Source of the DNA: Cyanophora paradoxa
Taxonomy: Eukaryota; Glaucocystophyceae; Cyanophorales; Cyanophoraceae
Assembly: GCA_004431415.1 (NCBI GenBank)
Contig: QPMI01000541.1
Location: 1 to 62,602 of the forward strand
Direction of reading: 5' to 3'
Length of the DNA: 62,602 nt
This document shows positions 12,167 to 24,751 of the stretch, in pieces. A program made the position numbers and the translations under genes. The notes beneath the pieces were generated by a model that searched no databases, had not been told where the DNA came from, and was given only the letters and a program-made list of their open reading frames with translations. Position 1 is the stretch's first letter. Every line of letters begins with the position of its first letter.

Positions 12167-12769
12167 TGTTTTGATCAGTTGCAGTGCTTTCAGGGTCAGG
12201 GTCAGGGTGCTTTAGACGTGGTTGCCGAACTCGTTTTGTTCAGCGCAACAAGCCGCTGAGCTGAGCAAAGTCGCCCGAAACTTTTGCCAATTGCAATTTG
12301 CTAACGAAGTTAACGCCGCCCGTATACGTAGCTACCGGTATATTATATAGCTCCCCGGACCCACTGGGCCGCATGTACAGTTCCCAGTTTTCCCAAATTG
12401 TCGGAGCCCGGCCGCGGGGCACGCGTACGGCGCCGGTACCCGGTGGGCCACGACAGGCAAGGCTTCCCCGAGATCAGTGATCATGACACTCGTGCTGCCT
12501 GGCGGCGTCGCCGGAGTCGGGCGGCCTCGAGCAGTTGAGCCTTTGAAGGGCGCCGACCGTCGGACGTCGGCCCGAGCGGGGCCGGCGCTGCCCGGGCCCC
12601 GCTCGGGGAACATTCGCTGAGCGCGCGCGCCGCCGAATTTCGAAGGCCCTCGCGATCGGGCATCGACATCGAGATGATAGATATCAGGGCTGCAAAATCC
12701 GCCCATATATATATAATTAATGTTTCCTCCAGGGCCCGGGGACAAGAGCTGCTATAACCGGCCGGAAGC

Positions 12770-13560
12770 CTGCAGGTGCAGGCTCGTCCATGGGCCAGCT
12801 GCAGGGTTCGACGCCGGCCGGCGCCGGGGCGGGGGGGCTGCAGCTGAAGAGCCGGCGACCCGAGGCAAGGCCCCCCCCCCTCCCCCCGACTGCATACCAG
12901 ACTCCGAGGGCTCCTCATCCGAAAAGAAAACAGGACTGGGGATATTAATTCGAATAGATAGGCGAATATTGCGACCGTCGGACGAACAGGTACGTATACG
13001 CCGCCGGGCCGTGACGTATACGGTGGATAGAGCTCGAGGGCCAACTAGGAATGAAGGAAGGCTGAATTAGGAATGAAGGAAGGCTGAACTAGGAATGAAG
13101 GAAGGCTACAGAAGGAAGGCTCCAAATTAAAGGGCAGCTGCAGGGTCCGACGCCGGCGGGGCCGGGCGGCTTCAGCCGCAGGGCTGGCGATCGCGACCCG
13201 GGGCCGCCCCCCGGCCCGCCTTAAGCTTCCACCTCCCTCTCTTCTCCTTCTCAGATCTATAGTAGTCTATATAAATAGCTAGGCCTGTCGCGGCGAAGTC
13301 TTGAAGGGCGTATACGTACTCACGCACACACCGGCCAGACTCATATGCATCACCCGAAAATTCGACTTAACTACGATTAATAGAGCGGAGCTAGAGCTTA
13401 CTTTATTAATAAAGTAAGCTCTCAGCGCGTGCCTCCCGGGTCCAGATCTCCTTCGCAAAGACCCTGAGGCGAGAGGAGGGCGGCGAATATTGCCGCGAAC
13501 AGGTACAGTGGAGAGAGGGCCGACTATAGCTAGGAATGAATCAAGGCTGAAATTTCAAAA
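12770..13560 (+). repeat. Two diverged direct copies of a ~400-bp host repeat
   Basis: The stretch at about 12793-13120 and that at about 13135-13560 share ordered blocks: GCAGCTGCAGGGT followed by CGACGCCGG, then GGCGAATATTGC, GAACAGGTA, a GAGGGCC and GGAATGAA-containing tail. The gap 12167-13636 between genes holds no other supported feature. Confidence 0.55.
13043..13107 (+). repeat. 22-bp tandem repeat, three copies
   Basis: The unit AACTAGGAATGAAGGAAGGC plus TG is repeated at 13043, 13065 and 13087 with one or two substitutions; a related single copy lies near 13530. Confidence 0.85.
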
Positions 13561-13636
13561 CAAAATAATGATCATGAAGGGCTGGGGCTTCAACCACAAT
13601 AAATAGTACCGCAGCGCCCTCCGCCCTAAAACGCCT

Positions 13637-15560
13637 CAGCGCCTCTCCCTGGCGAAGGCGAGGATGGCGGCGAAGGCGGCCGCGAGGTGGAAGGCCGCCA
13701 TCAGCGCCAGCGCCACGAAGTTCCCTGGGGGGGGGGGAGGCGGCTCAGGTGAGCGGGGGCGGGGGGCGGGGAGGGGGCCGCGGGCGCACGGGCGACGGTC
13801 TCGTGGGCGAGGCCGAAGGTGGCCGACACGAGCAGCTCCCCCGAGATCGACACCGACGGCAGCGGCTCCTGCACGAGGGGCAGGGCGGGGCGGGGCGGGG
13901 CGAGGGCGGGGCGGGGGCGGTCAGCCGCGGGGCGGTCGTGCGGCAGCGCTCTGGCGGGCGGACCTGCGCGATGCTGACTGTGGAGCCCTGTTGATGGAAA
14001 GATCGCGTCAGATAGGGAACTGTAAGAATCAAAGGCTCTAAAGCTTGGGGACCTGGAACTCGGTGGTCATCCAGATCTCGAAGGCGTAGCGGAAGGGCGA
14101 GAGCCACGGGACCCACCGCAGCCACGGCTTGATGCTGCGGGGGGTACAGGTTAGCAGGGGGGAAGGGCGGGGCGGGGGCAGGGGGGGTATTGCCTGTAGA
14201 ACTGGACGAGGGACCCCCCGAAGAACAGCGCGAGGAGGAGGGTCTGCGGCGAGGGAAAGTTGAGCGAGGGTGGGGGAAATAGAGACGGGGGGTACGCGCG
14301 CACGATGCCGGCGACGGCGGAGGCGACGGAGGGGGACGGGGCCGCCGAGGAGACGACGAGGCAGATCGCCACGACGCAGACGTAGAGCAGGCACAGGGCG
14401 CACAGGAAGACGAAGAAGCGGCCCGCCTCTGCGGAGGGGGTATCGGAATTTGGAATGACAAGAAAGGAAAGGGGGGTACGCGGCACCGTAGGAGAGGCCG
14501 GAGATGAAGTAGAGGGGTAGGCCGAAGAGGAGGGCGGGGAAGAGGCGGAGGGGTACGATGTCAAACAGGACCTGCGAGAGGGGGCAAGGCTCGGAGGGGG
14601 TACGCGATGAAAGGGGATCGGAGGGGGGTACCTTGGTGAGGAAGTAGGCGAGGGGGGAGTACGAGCCCGCGGCGCGCTCGCGCACGAACACGAGCCGCTC
14701 GGCGGCGACTGCAGTTTGGGGGGTACGGGGTTAAAAGGGCGCGGGGTGCGGGGGTGCAGGGGGCGCGGGGGTACGTGTTTCGAGGGAGGAGAGGGAGGCG
14801 AAGGAGACGAAGACGGAGGAGAAGAAAAAGAGGCCCGCGCGGTTCTGGATCGATACCAGGTCGTTCCCGATCCTGGGGGGAAGAGCGTCAGGGGGGTACG
14901 AGAACGAAGCGGATGGTGTACGCGGCACCGGAGGAAGGCGAGGCCGCAGAGGATTCCGACGAGGAGGGATACGGCGGCGTTGACCTGCGGGGGGTACGCG
15001 GTACGCTGTTCGGAGGGGGTACAGAGATCCGGGGGTACATGGAATCTCACTCGCCTTCAGGAGCACGGAGTTTCGGGCTGTGAGGAGGGCGGCGCGGCGC
15101 GAGAAGAGCGCCAGTTGCTGCCCGAAGGAGGCCCCCTTGGGGGGTACCTCGAACTCCACCTGGGGGGGTATAAATTGAAGGAGGACAGGGTGCCGGGCGG
15201 GCGGGCGGTGGGGGCTCGCCTCGGGGTGCGTGGCCCCGGGTGGGTCCGCGCCGCCCTTCCCAGCGCCCGCCGCTCGCGCGGCGGCCTGCGCGGCCGTCGG
15301 AGACCGGAGCGGAGTATGGGGGGAGGAGGGTGGGGGGGGGGGGGTACCGCGGCCGCGAGGATGCGCCCCTTCGTCTCCTCGTCGCCCCCCGTCATCGCGT
15401 CCACTGCGACGGAACGGCTCGAGGCTCCGGGGAAAGGGAGGGAGGGGGGTACCGCAACAACAAAATAAGCGCACGGGTGGCGTCGGCGATGTGGGAGGCG
15501 GGGGGCGCCACTTGCGTGAGCCGGATGATGGATGGATTCGTCTGGGCCCGGAATCTGCGA
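13637..15560 (-). pseudogene. 5'-truncated inverted copy of the ABCG transporter gene (membrane half)
   Basis: Read on the minus strand this matches, exon by exon, the last part of the ABCG gene at 21410-23303. It begins around the HIADA exon, carries all membrane-domain exons (for example GRFFVFLCALCLLY, SIKPWLRWVPWLSPF, FRYAFEIW) and ends at a TGA (13637-13639) after the same FARERR. The ATP-binding half and N-terminal extracellular part are absent: upstream there is a poly-C tract (about 15584-15632) and then the end of the F-box gene. Exons and their GTACCCC donors are kept and look undisturbed, so the duplication is recent. Homology fades about 80 bp beyond the stop, near the shared TTATTTTGTTTTG at 13557 and 23370. 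It is either a pseudogene or, less likely, an expressed membrane-domain-only product. Confidence 0.75.
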
Positions 15561-15692
15561 TCGGGGGCCGCCACCGCCCCGCCACCCCCCCCCCCCCCCC
15601 CCCCCACCCCACACCCCCCCCCCACACCCCCTTGCAGTGCCCATTTACGCTTATCGTACTTAAAATTATGAAGCAAGCAACATAGGCGCGGG

Positions 15693-17850
15693 CTACTCGT
15701 AGGAGACCTTCGTGTGGAGGAGCAGCAGCTCGAGGGCCCCCCGCGAGGGCGCGTCGAGCGCCGCCGGCGCCTTGTCGCAGAGGACGAGCTGGAGGCCGCG
15801 GAGGCGCCCGAGCGAGGCGACGGCCTCCATTTCCTCGGGGAAGGGCAGCGGGGAGTGGAGGGCGAGCTTCTTGAGGCTCGGAACGTCGGTGCTGAGACGC
15901 TGCACGGGAAGAAGATGGCTTTGAGCACAGGATTTCGCGATCAGCTCTTTTAGAGCGCGCACCTTTAAAAAGGCGCCAGGAACTGTCGGAGCTTCGCGAC
16001 CAGCTGCAGAATTCGGAACGCAGGCGACGGCCACTTTTCTCAAGAAGGTCAACTGCTTGAGCGGCTGCTGGGCGAGCACGGAGATGAAGCTTCTGGGCGA
16101 GCTATAAATGTCCAGCGTCTGCGTTATATTAGACGTCATTACACAGATTAAAAATTGCAGCTCCAAGACCCTAATGATGGGCCGCCGGGCTTTGCGAACC
16201 TCGAGATTGGAGAGCTGCGGGACCACTGATGCGAGCGACGCCGCAGAGGCGTCGTTGAGTTCCGACAGAAAGAACGCTGCCGACTGCAGGCTCCCAGCAA
16301 CCGAAAGGAGAGGCGAGAAGTCCACTCCCTGTGTCGTGGTCAAGAATACGGACCGCAGCTGCTTCATGCCGCCGAGGAAGCCGATGTCGCTTTGCAGGAT
16401 ACCGCTCCAGTAAGCTGATACGGTCCGATAAGACGAACTTGTAATTGATCACAAAATAACTAATTATATAAATATCAAACATAGACAAAACTCGAGATCT
16501 CTGACCTCGCAGTTGAAAGAGGCCAGAGAGCGCTTCAGAATCGGCTTGAGAGGTGCGCAGAAGCCTACACATGGATTGTCCTTGACGATTGAATGCGGTG
16601 ATCGAAAGATGTTTGAGCTTTTTGAAGGCCGCCACTGCCGAAAAGGCTGGCGCTGGCGAGCCGTTTTCCTCCAGACAGAAAACAACGCTCAGATGGCGGA
16701 GAGTGGAGGCCAGCGGGACGAGGGACTGGAGCGTCTTCGGGAGCAAGGGAAGCCTAATTATATAAGGCAACATCACTGAGTCAGCAGTCAGTCAGCATGA
16801 TGACCAGAAAACCCATTACCTTGTGTCCAGAATTTCCAGCGGAAGCGATTCTGCAGTTCTCAGGGCGCCCTGCACAAGCGGGCCCGTCATCTCCTGGATG
16901 TTCTGCTTGAGCCACGTATCCGACTCGCAGTCCATGCGCAACTGAGGGAGAGGGAAAAGCATTCAGAACTTGCAGCCGAGGCTGCCGGTGCCTGCAGCTG
17001 CACCTGTCGGAGGTTCGGGAAGTGGGAGAGACCTGTGAGCACGTGGGGCGAAAGGGCGTCCCCGAAAATTAGGCGCAGAGCTGTGAGCTGGCTGCCGGCC
17101 ACTTTGCAGATCTGCTTGAAGCCATCGATGCTGAGTGTGCCACCCCGCAGAGACAGCGACCGCAACGCCTTTCGCTGCTTCTCAGGCCGCTGGAGAAGCA
17201 TTGCGACGGACGCATTGCTGGCCTGATTGATGTGGATGTGCCGCCACAGGCTGGGCTGCTGGGCGAGGCTGCGGAAGCGGCGGCAGACGTGGCTGAGCTG
17301 CACGAGCTTGGACAGCTGCAGCTCTAGATCTTCATCATCTTGGTCACTTGCGCTGCTGTGCGACGATTCGACGACGTCGTTGGAACTCTCTATAAGATCT
17401 AGTTCTCGCAACCAAGAACTTTCCGATGCCGAAGCCTGTCCGATAATGCGCGTGGCGAGCTCGTCTGGCAGCGCGTCGAACGGGCTGCCGCCGGCTGCCA
17501 TCGCCGCCTCCACGGACCCCGCGACGTCGACAGCGCCGGCGGCTGCACGGCTCGCATCAGATGCTAGATGGGCTTGTAAATACGGATGCTTATAATTATG
17601 TGCGCGTGGGCGCACCGGCACCGGTACCGCGGCCGGTGCAATGTGAAGGCGCGCGGCTGTTCTGCGAGTCGCCGCCACTGCCATCGGTACCTGCGAAGTG
17701 AAATCCGGAAAGCACTGAGTAAGAAGCGCGCGACGTCGGCCGCGGTGCCGGCCGCGCGCGGCGCCGGAGGCAAGTGGAAAGTTCGAGAAGCGGACCCGTA
17801 TGCGTCGCCTCTCCGGTGCGCGCCCGCTTCGTCTCCCGCTCGCTCTCCAT
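15693..17850 (-). CDS. F-box / leucine-rich-repeat protein
   Basis: Substrate-receptor subunit type for SCF ubiquitin ligases: the F-box binds Skp1 and the LRRs bind the target. The F-box is clear in the exon 16950-17570 (FDALPDELATRIIG, then LVQLSHVCRRFRSLAQQP, SLWRHIHI), with an Asp/Glu/Ser-rich insertion inside it. LRR-type strands follow in later exons (ALRSLSLRGGTLSIDGF; LSHFPNLRQVQL; LRHLSVVFCLEE; LKHLSITAF; LKKLALHS; LRGLQLVLCD). Exons run roughly 17850-17690, 17570-16950, 16940-16825, 16760-16570, then the long last exon to the TAG-proximal stop at 15693. The likely start is the ATG at 17850 (MESERETKRARTG); an ATG at 17501 just before the F-box is an alternative. It is divergent from the ABCG gene. 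First-exon splicing is not certain. Confidence 0.75.
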
Positions 17851-18009
17851 GTCGCCGAGTCGACTAACTGCTGCTAACCGCCGCAACGGCCGTCTTAACT
17901 GCCTGCGATGCGCCCGGCACTGGGCCGGCAGGCCTAGGGGGGTACCGCGGCCGCCACGTTTCCTTTGACCCGCGCCGAGCTCCGACTGCGCTGCCGGCGG
18001 TCAGGAGCG
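17851..18009. promoter_or_regulatory. Short shared upstream region of the F-box and ABCG genes
   Basis: Only about 160 bp separate the two divergent start codons (17850 minus, 18010 plus). The stretch is GC-rich with no TATA box visible, so transcription of both genes probably starts from one bidirectional region. Confidence 0.4.
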
Positions 18010-21000
18010 ATGTGGTCGGTGCGCCTGCTGGCGCTTGCCTGCCTCGCGCTGGCGGCGCTAGCAGCGTGCCCCAACAGCTTCGTCTCCTGCGCCCGCGGCC
18101 GCCTGTCGGACGACTGCAACCGCTGCCTCTGCCCCGCGGGCTTCACCGGCATCCGATGCGACAGTGAGTGCATCTTTGGAGCGCTTTTATCTCCACCGCC
18201 GCGCCCAGCGCGCCGCGAAAGTTGCGCTGTAAGGCAGCCCAGCGCGCTGGGCCGCGCCGCTAGACAGCCCTTGACTTAGCAGCCAGCAGCCCTCCCGCGC
18301 TGCGGCCCGCCGGCCCGCTGCTGCCGTTCCGCTGCGCCTGCAGCTGCCGCAGCCGCAGCCGTCGCTCACACACACACGGCCGCCCGCAGTCTGCACGTCG
18401 GACGCGGCGTGCGAGGGCGGCGGCCTGCCGGGCCTCGCGGAGCCGCAGAAGTGCCTGGGCGCGTTCTTCCTCCACCAGGAGGCCGCCTTCGACTGCGACG
18501 GCGGTGCGTCGGGCCCGGCCCGGAAAGAGCCTCTTCCCGGCTAGAGATTGGGCTCCCCCCTACAGAGCGTGCGCGCGCTGACCCCGCTCGGGTCAGATGG
18601 CTTCATGTCACTGATCAACAGTTACTGGGCGACGCTGAGCTGCGCGCGGGCGGCGCGGACCTGCCGCTTCGTGGCCTACTTCCCGGGCCGGAACGTCCTC
18701 TCTGGGACCGGGACCACGATGCGCTTCTTCTTCTGCGACATGGTCGAGGCCCAGACCTTCCTCGGCGCGCTCACCTGAGCCCGAGCCCGAGCCCGGGACG
18801 CGCCTGACGCGCCGCCGCAGACCCCGTGACGCTCCTCTTCACGGCCAAGTCGGCCTCGACGCGCTGTAAGTGCGAGCACCCGGACTGCGACATCACCCCC
18901 TTCCGTGCGGCCCCGTACCCCCCTGCCCCCTGCCCCCCTCCCTCTTCCCCTGACGGTGAAGACGTACCCCCCCTCCCGCCCCCCCACCTCGCGCAGTGGA
19001 GCCGGTGACGAAGCCAGCGACCCTCACGTGCAACCAGACGGCCGGGACCTGCGCATTCCTCCGTACCCCCCTTCCCTTTCCCGCCCCCGCCCCCGGCATC
19101 CCGTGACGTACCCCCCCTACAGAGCCCGACCTGCCGTCGATCATTGGTCCCGAGGGGATCAAGGTCGCGTGCCCGCGGCGCGCGAACTGCGTACCCCGCT
19201 CCGCCATCCCCGCCGCCCTCCTCGCCTCTGCCGGTCCGTCCTGGCGCCCTCCCCCCCTCCCTCCCTTCCGCAGCTTTTGATCGGGGGTCGTGTCGTTCGC
19301 CACAGGCGGCCAGGCGGGCGGCGACGGCGCCGCCGCCGCCGGTGGGGCCTCCAATCCGCTTCTCGACGGCCGCTCCTCCGGGAGCGCCTGGAACACGGGC
19401 CTGGTCCTCGTCCTCGCCATCGGGGTACCCATCGTCGCCGCCGCCGCCGCCGCCACCGCCCTCCTCGCCCTCGCGCCCTTCCCCTGTGCGTCCGTCCCTT
19501 CCAAAGGCTGCGTCCCGCCCCGGCCCGCCCCGCCTCGCGCTGACGAGGGCCGCCGGCACAGGGCGCTCTAGATCTGTCATGGCAGCGGGGAAGGTGCGCA
19601 CCACGCCAACAACAACTCCGCCCCTGTATCCCTCTTCATCTCCTGCGCCTTGAGTTCTCTTTGTTCAGGTCGGCTCCTCGGGGGCGGGGGGCGCGCCCCC
19701 GCCGGCATCCGTCTCCGTCCACATAGGACCCTCCGGGCCCGAGGGGGAAGGACCCCTTCCCGACGCGGACGGCCCCCCCGCCCGTGCCCTCCCTTCCCCC
19801 CACCCCCCGCCCGCCCCCTCCTCTTCTTTGCCTTAGCCGCGTCGCTCCTTCCCTCTCGTTTGCCTCAGAGCGGACGCACTCCGTCGAGTTCGACGACCTC
19901 TGCTGCTTCGCCGCGGCGCCCCGCGCCGGCTTCCCCCCCTTCCGCCCCCGCCCCCGCCCGCCCCGCGGCGACCAGGTGCTTACCCTCCTTCTCCTGCTCC
20001 GTCCCATCTGATCTGACTCGCCTCCCCCCCTTCCCCCCCAGCTGCTGTTCGGGGTATGGGGCAAGGCCGGCCCGGGAGAGCTCCTCGCGATCATGGGCGA
20101 GAGCGGCGCCGTGCGCCCCCCGCTCAGATCAGATCATATCTGATCCGATCTGATCTAATCTGATCTGATCCGATTGTAGGGCAAGACGACCCTGCTCGAC
20201 TGCGTCTCCGGCCGCAAGACCACGGGGTACGCATAATCCTTTCCATTCCCTCTCCCCCCCCGCTCCTCCTCCTTTCCAACTTCGCCGATTCCTGTACCCC
20301 CCACCCCGCAGGACCGTCTCGGGCCGCTTCCTCCTCGACGGCCACCCCGTATCCCCCGCCCACATCCGCGCCGCCTCGGGGTACGCCTCGTTTGTTTCAT
20401 TTTGTTTCCTGTACCCCCTCCTGATCCCGCGTACCCCCCAGATACGTCCAGCAGCAGCAGGACGAGCTGTCGGCGCTCCTCACCGTCCGCGAGGTCCCGC
20501 ACCCCCCTCCCGAACGCCGTACCACCCCCCCGCCCGTCCCTGAGGCGCCGCTGGCAGGCGCTCTCGTTCGCTGCGCTGCTGCGGATGCCGCGGGCCGTAC
20601 CCCGGGAGCAGAAGCTCGCGAGGGTGCGCGGGCCCGTCCACGCACCCGGCCACGGCCCCCGGCTCCGAGGCTCACGGGCGAGCTTCTGCTCCCGGGGCCC
20701 GGACAGGCGGAGGAGGTGATGCGGGGGCTGGACCTCGAGCACGCCGCCGACCGCCGCATCGGCGGCGCCCTCTCCCGCGGCATCTCCGGCGGTGCCCGCT
20801 TCTCGTTTCTCTTTCCTTCTGGCGCCGCCACTCTCTGAAAGCGGCCCCGCGCGCTCATGCGATCAGGTGAGCGGCGCCGGGTCGGCATCGGGCAGGAGCT
20901 CGTCACCTCGCCCCCCCTCCTCTTCCTCGACGAGGTACCCGTGCCCCCGCGCGCCTGTACCCCGTGCCCAGGCTCACCGGTACCCCCATCTTCGTTCGCA

Positions 21001-23303
21001 GCCAACGTCAGGCCTGGACGGGTACCACGCCGGGCAGCTCGTGCGGTCGCTCGCGGAGCTCGGCCGGGCGCGCCGCACCACCGTCGTCCTCACCATCCAC
21101 CAGGTCCGCGCTCGACTCCCCGCAGGGCCCGTTCGGATCTAGAGAAAGCAGAGAGCGCACCCTCACCCGGCCGCGAAAGCGCTGACTCCCTGCACCCCCC
21201 CCCTCCCCCCCCCCCTCCCCCCCCTCTTTCGTTCGCCCGCGCAGCCGCGCCCCTCGATCCTGGAGAGCGTATCGTCCCTCCTCCTGCTCTCCCGCGGCCG
21301 CGTCGTCTTCTCGGGCCCCGCCGCCCTCGCCGAGCCGTCCGCCCTCCTCTCTTTCCATCTTTTCTCCCCTTTCCTCACCTGACTTCGTTCGCAGTCACTT
21401 TCGGGAGCGCCTCGCGCTGGTGGCGCCCCCCGCCTCCCACATCGCCGACGCCGCCCGTGCGCTCTTTTTCTGTTGATGCGGTACCCCCCTCCATCTCCTT
21501 CAGTTCGTAGCATTGAGCCGTTTTTGCGCAGTGGACGCGATGACGGGCGGCGACGAGGAGACGAAGGGGCGCATCCTCGCGGCGGCGGTACCCCTCTCCC
21601 CCTTCCTCCCCTCCCCCTACCCCACTCCGGCCTCCGACGGCCACGCAGGCCGCCGCGCGAGCGGCGGGCGCTGGGAAGGGCGGCGCGGACCCACCCGGGG
21701 CCACGCACCCCGAGGCGAGTCCCCGCCGCCCGCCCGCCCGGCACCCTGTACATGTCCTCCTTCAACTTATTCCCCCCCCAGGTGGAGTTCGAGGTACCCC
21801 CCAAGGGGGCCTCCTTCGGGCAGCAGCTTGCGCTCCTCTCGCGCCGCGCCGCCCTCCTCACCGCCCGAAACTCCGCCCTCCTGAAGGCGAGAGATTCCAC
21901 GTACCCCCGGATCTCTGTACCCCCTCCGAACAGCGTGCCGCGTACCCCCCGCAGGTCAACGCCGCCGTATCCCTCCTCGTCGGAATTCTCTGCGGCCTCG
22001 CCTTCCTCCGGTGCAGCGTACCCCTTTCGCTTCGGTCTCGTACCCCCCTGACGCTCTTACCCCCCCCCCCCCCCCCCCCCAGGATCGGGAACGATCTGGT
22101 ATCGATTCAGAACCGCGCGGGCCTCTTTTTCTTCTCCTCCGTCTTCGTCTCGTTCGCCTCCCTCTCCTCCCTCGAAACACGTACCCCCGCGCCCCCTGCA
22201 CCCCCGCACCCCGCGCCCTTTTAACCCCGTACCCCCCAAACTGCAGTCGCCGCCGAGCGGCTTGTGTTCGTGCGCGAGCGCGCCGCGGGCTCGTACTCCC
22301 CCCTCGCCTACTTCCTCACCAAGGCACCCCCCTCCGATCCCCCTTCATCACGTACGCCCTCCGAGCCTCGCCCCTACGCAGGTCCTGTTCGACATCGTAC
22401 CCCTCCGCCTCTTCCCCGCCCTCCTCTTCGGCCTACCCCTCTACTTCATCTCCGGCCTCTCCTACGGTGCCGCGTACCCCCTTTCCCTTCCCATTCGTCT
22501 AAATTCCGATACCCCTCCGTAGAGGCGGGCCGCTTCTTCGTCTTCCTGTGCGCCCTGTGCCTGCTCTACGTCTGCGTCGTGGCGATCTGCCTCGTCGTCT
22601 CCTCCGCGACCCCGTCCCCCTCCGTCGCCTCCGCCGTCGCCGGCATCGTGCGCGCGTACCCCCCGTCTCTCTACCCGTGTCATTCCCCCCACCCTCCTTC
22701 ACCACAGACCCTCCTCCTCGCGCTGTTCTTTGGCGGCTCCCTCGTCCAGTCCGACAGGCGATACCCCCCCCCCTACCCCCGCCCCGCCCTTCCCCCCTGC
22801 TAACGTGTACCCCCCCGCAGCATCAAGCCGTGGCTGCGGTGGGTCCCGTGGCTCTCGCCCTTCCGCTACGCCTTCGAGATCTGGATGACCACCGAGTTCC
22901 AGGTCCCCAGGCTTTAGAGCCTTTGATTCCTACAGTTCCCTGTCTGACGTCGACGCGATCCTTCCGTCAACAGGGCTCCACAGTCAGCATCGCGCAGGTC
23001 CGTCCGCCGGAGCGCTGCCGCCCGACCGCCCGGCGACTGACCGCCCCCGCCCCGCCCCGCGCACAGGAGCCGCTGCCGTCGGTGTCGATCTCGGGGGAGC
23101 TGCTCGTGTCGGCCACCTTCGGCCTCGCCCACGAGACCGTCGCCCGTGCGCCCCGCCCGCCCCCGGCCCTCCCCGCCCCCGCTCACCTGAGCCGCCTCCC
23201 CCCCCCCCCCCCAGGGAACTTCGTGGTGCTGGCGCTGATGGCGGCCTTCCACCTCGCGGCCGCCTTCGCCGCCCTCCTCGCCTTCGCCAGGGAGAGGCGC
23301 TGA
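18010..23303 (+). CDS. ABCG-type half-transporter with signal peptide and EGF-like N-terminus
   Basis: ATP-driven exporter of lipids or other hydrophobic molecules, in the plasma or an internal membrane. Residues 1-19 (MWSVRLLALACLALAALAA) form a signal peptide, followed by an EGF-like Cys pattern (CNRCLCPAGFTGIRCD) and Cys-rich extracellular exons. A first membrane segment (GLVLVLAIGVPIVAAAAA) is near 19395. The nucleotide-binding domain follows: Walker A IMGESGA/GKTTLLD, split by an intron at 20118-20178; Q-loop YVQQQDE; signature ISGG/ERRRVGIGQ; Walker B LLFLDEPTSGLDG; H-loop VLTIHQ. The C-terminal half has about six membrane segments and ends FARERR-stop. I count some 25 small exons; donors are mostly GTACCCC or GTGCGC. 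The order NBD then TMD and the EGF-like head resemble the plant/protist ABCG24-like group. The 3' half has an inverted copy at 13637-15560. Confidence 0.85.
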
Positions 23304-24751
23304 GGCGCTGAGGCGCCCGAGGGCAGAGGGCGAAGGCCGAAGGCCCCGGGCCCGACCCTCACGCTTCATTATTTTGTTTTGTGTTCTTTGCAATTGCCTG
23401 CAGCTGGGCCTGCCTTCAGAATTAGTGTACTTCTAGTGCTTGTCCGGATCCGCCTTCGCCGAGGAGATCCAGATCCGATGATCTAGAGGTGCTCGAGGGG
23501 ACCCGGGAGCTAGAGGAGGAGCTCGAGGGGAGCATGATCAACGGCTGGAATTCTGTTAACGCTGTGGCCCTAGGCCTCGCACCGACCCCCACAATTATCG
23601 TTCCCTGCCGTCGACGTCGTATTTAGTTCTTCTGTACTTTGGGATGAAGAGTCTTGTATGAAGAATCTGCCCTTCATGATCAAGACTTCGCCGCGCGCGG
23701 CGCCGGCAGACCTAGCGATCGCGAGGGGATCGCAGGGTCGCCAGCCCTGCCCTGCGCGCAGCTGAAGCCTGCGCATGCCAGGCTGGAGGAAAGTCGGACG
23801 CATACGTCGGGATCGCAGGTCGCCCGGCCAGCCCTGCCCTGCGCGAGCCCTGCCGCGAAGCCGGCGGAGCCGGCCCTGCCTGCGTACGTATACGCGTCGG
23901 GCGGGGCGTGCATGCGGGGAGGCAAGCCCGGGGAGGCGGCCCCGGCCCGGATCCGAGTCATCCGACGGTCGCCCTGTACATGTGCAGTGTGTACGGCGTG
24001 TCGGCCGGGCATGCGTACCCCCGGCCCCCTTTCGAGTTGGCTTGCCTTTTTTCTCACTTTCGAGTTGGCTTGCCTTTTTTTCTCAATCGACGTCGTCAAC
24101 GGGCCAACTCGAGCTGGCGAGCTCGCGGAGCCTCGCGCTGACCACAGTCAGACCACTGCTAGCGCTGCGCATGCAATACCGGAGCGGCGCCGCACCGCGG
24201 CGCGCGCTGCTGCCAGCTGCAGGCTGACACGATCGATGTCGTGGCTCGCGAGTCAGATTCGCGACCCCGCCGTCAGGTGCCTCGAGCGCTTGCCGCTGAG
24301 CTACCGGGGTAGCGCGCGCTCGGCGCGGACCGCGCGGGCTGCGCGCATGCGCGGGCGGCGCGCGCATGCACTAGCTACTGCAGGCTCGGCAGCTGCCACG
24401 TTTACCGTGCGCGTGCTGCAGCACGCACATGCACGCGCAGCCCGGCGCGCGCGCGCTCTAGCTCTAGACCAAGATCATCGGCTCTCAAATTCAAACCTTT
24501 ACGCACGTAGGCCCTGCATCTGGCTCCTGCGCATGCGGCGCTGCGCGCGCGCTCTAGATCTAGAGAACGCCAATTGTAAGCTTGAAGCCTTGAACTTCGG
24601 AAGGTACAGCCGCATGCACGCTGCGCAGCTGCAGCGCAGCATGGCCAGAAGCATGGGACAGCGGCTGCGGTCCGCGGCGCCGGCTCAGATCCAGCCGCGC
24701 TCCTTCCGAGTGGACACTCGTATTCGCGTATCGATTCTCTGGTCCTTGACC
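23304..24751. other. Host intergenic sequence with short repeats
   Basis: Contains several CCAGCCCTGCCCTGCGCG copies (about 23740-23860) and a 27-bp tandem duplication of TTCGAGTTGGCTTGCCTTTT (about 24030-24085). A 387-codon frame spanning 23654-24817 is probably an artefact of composition except for its last part, which may be the first exon of the CUB gene. Confidence 0.5.

Noticed and set aside
15584-15632. Poly-C and CCCCCACACC tract as a functional signal
   Set aside because: It separates the truncated ABCG copy from the F-box gene and may mark the duplication breakpoint, but simple tracts are common in these introns and it is easily mis-assembled.
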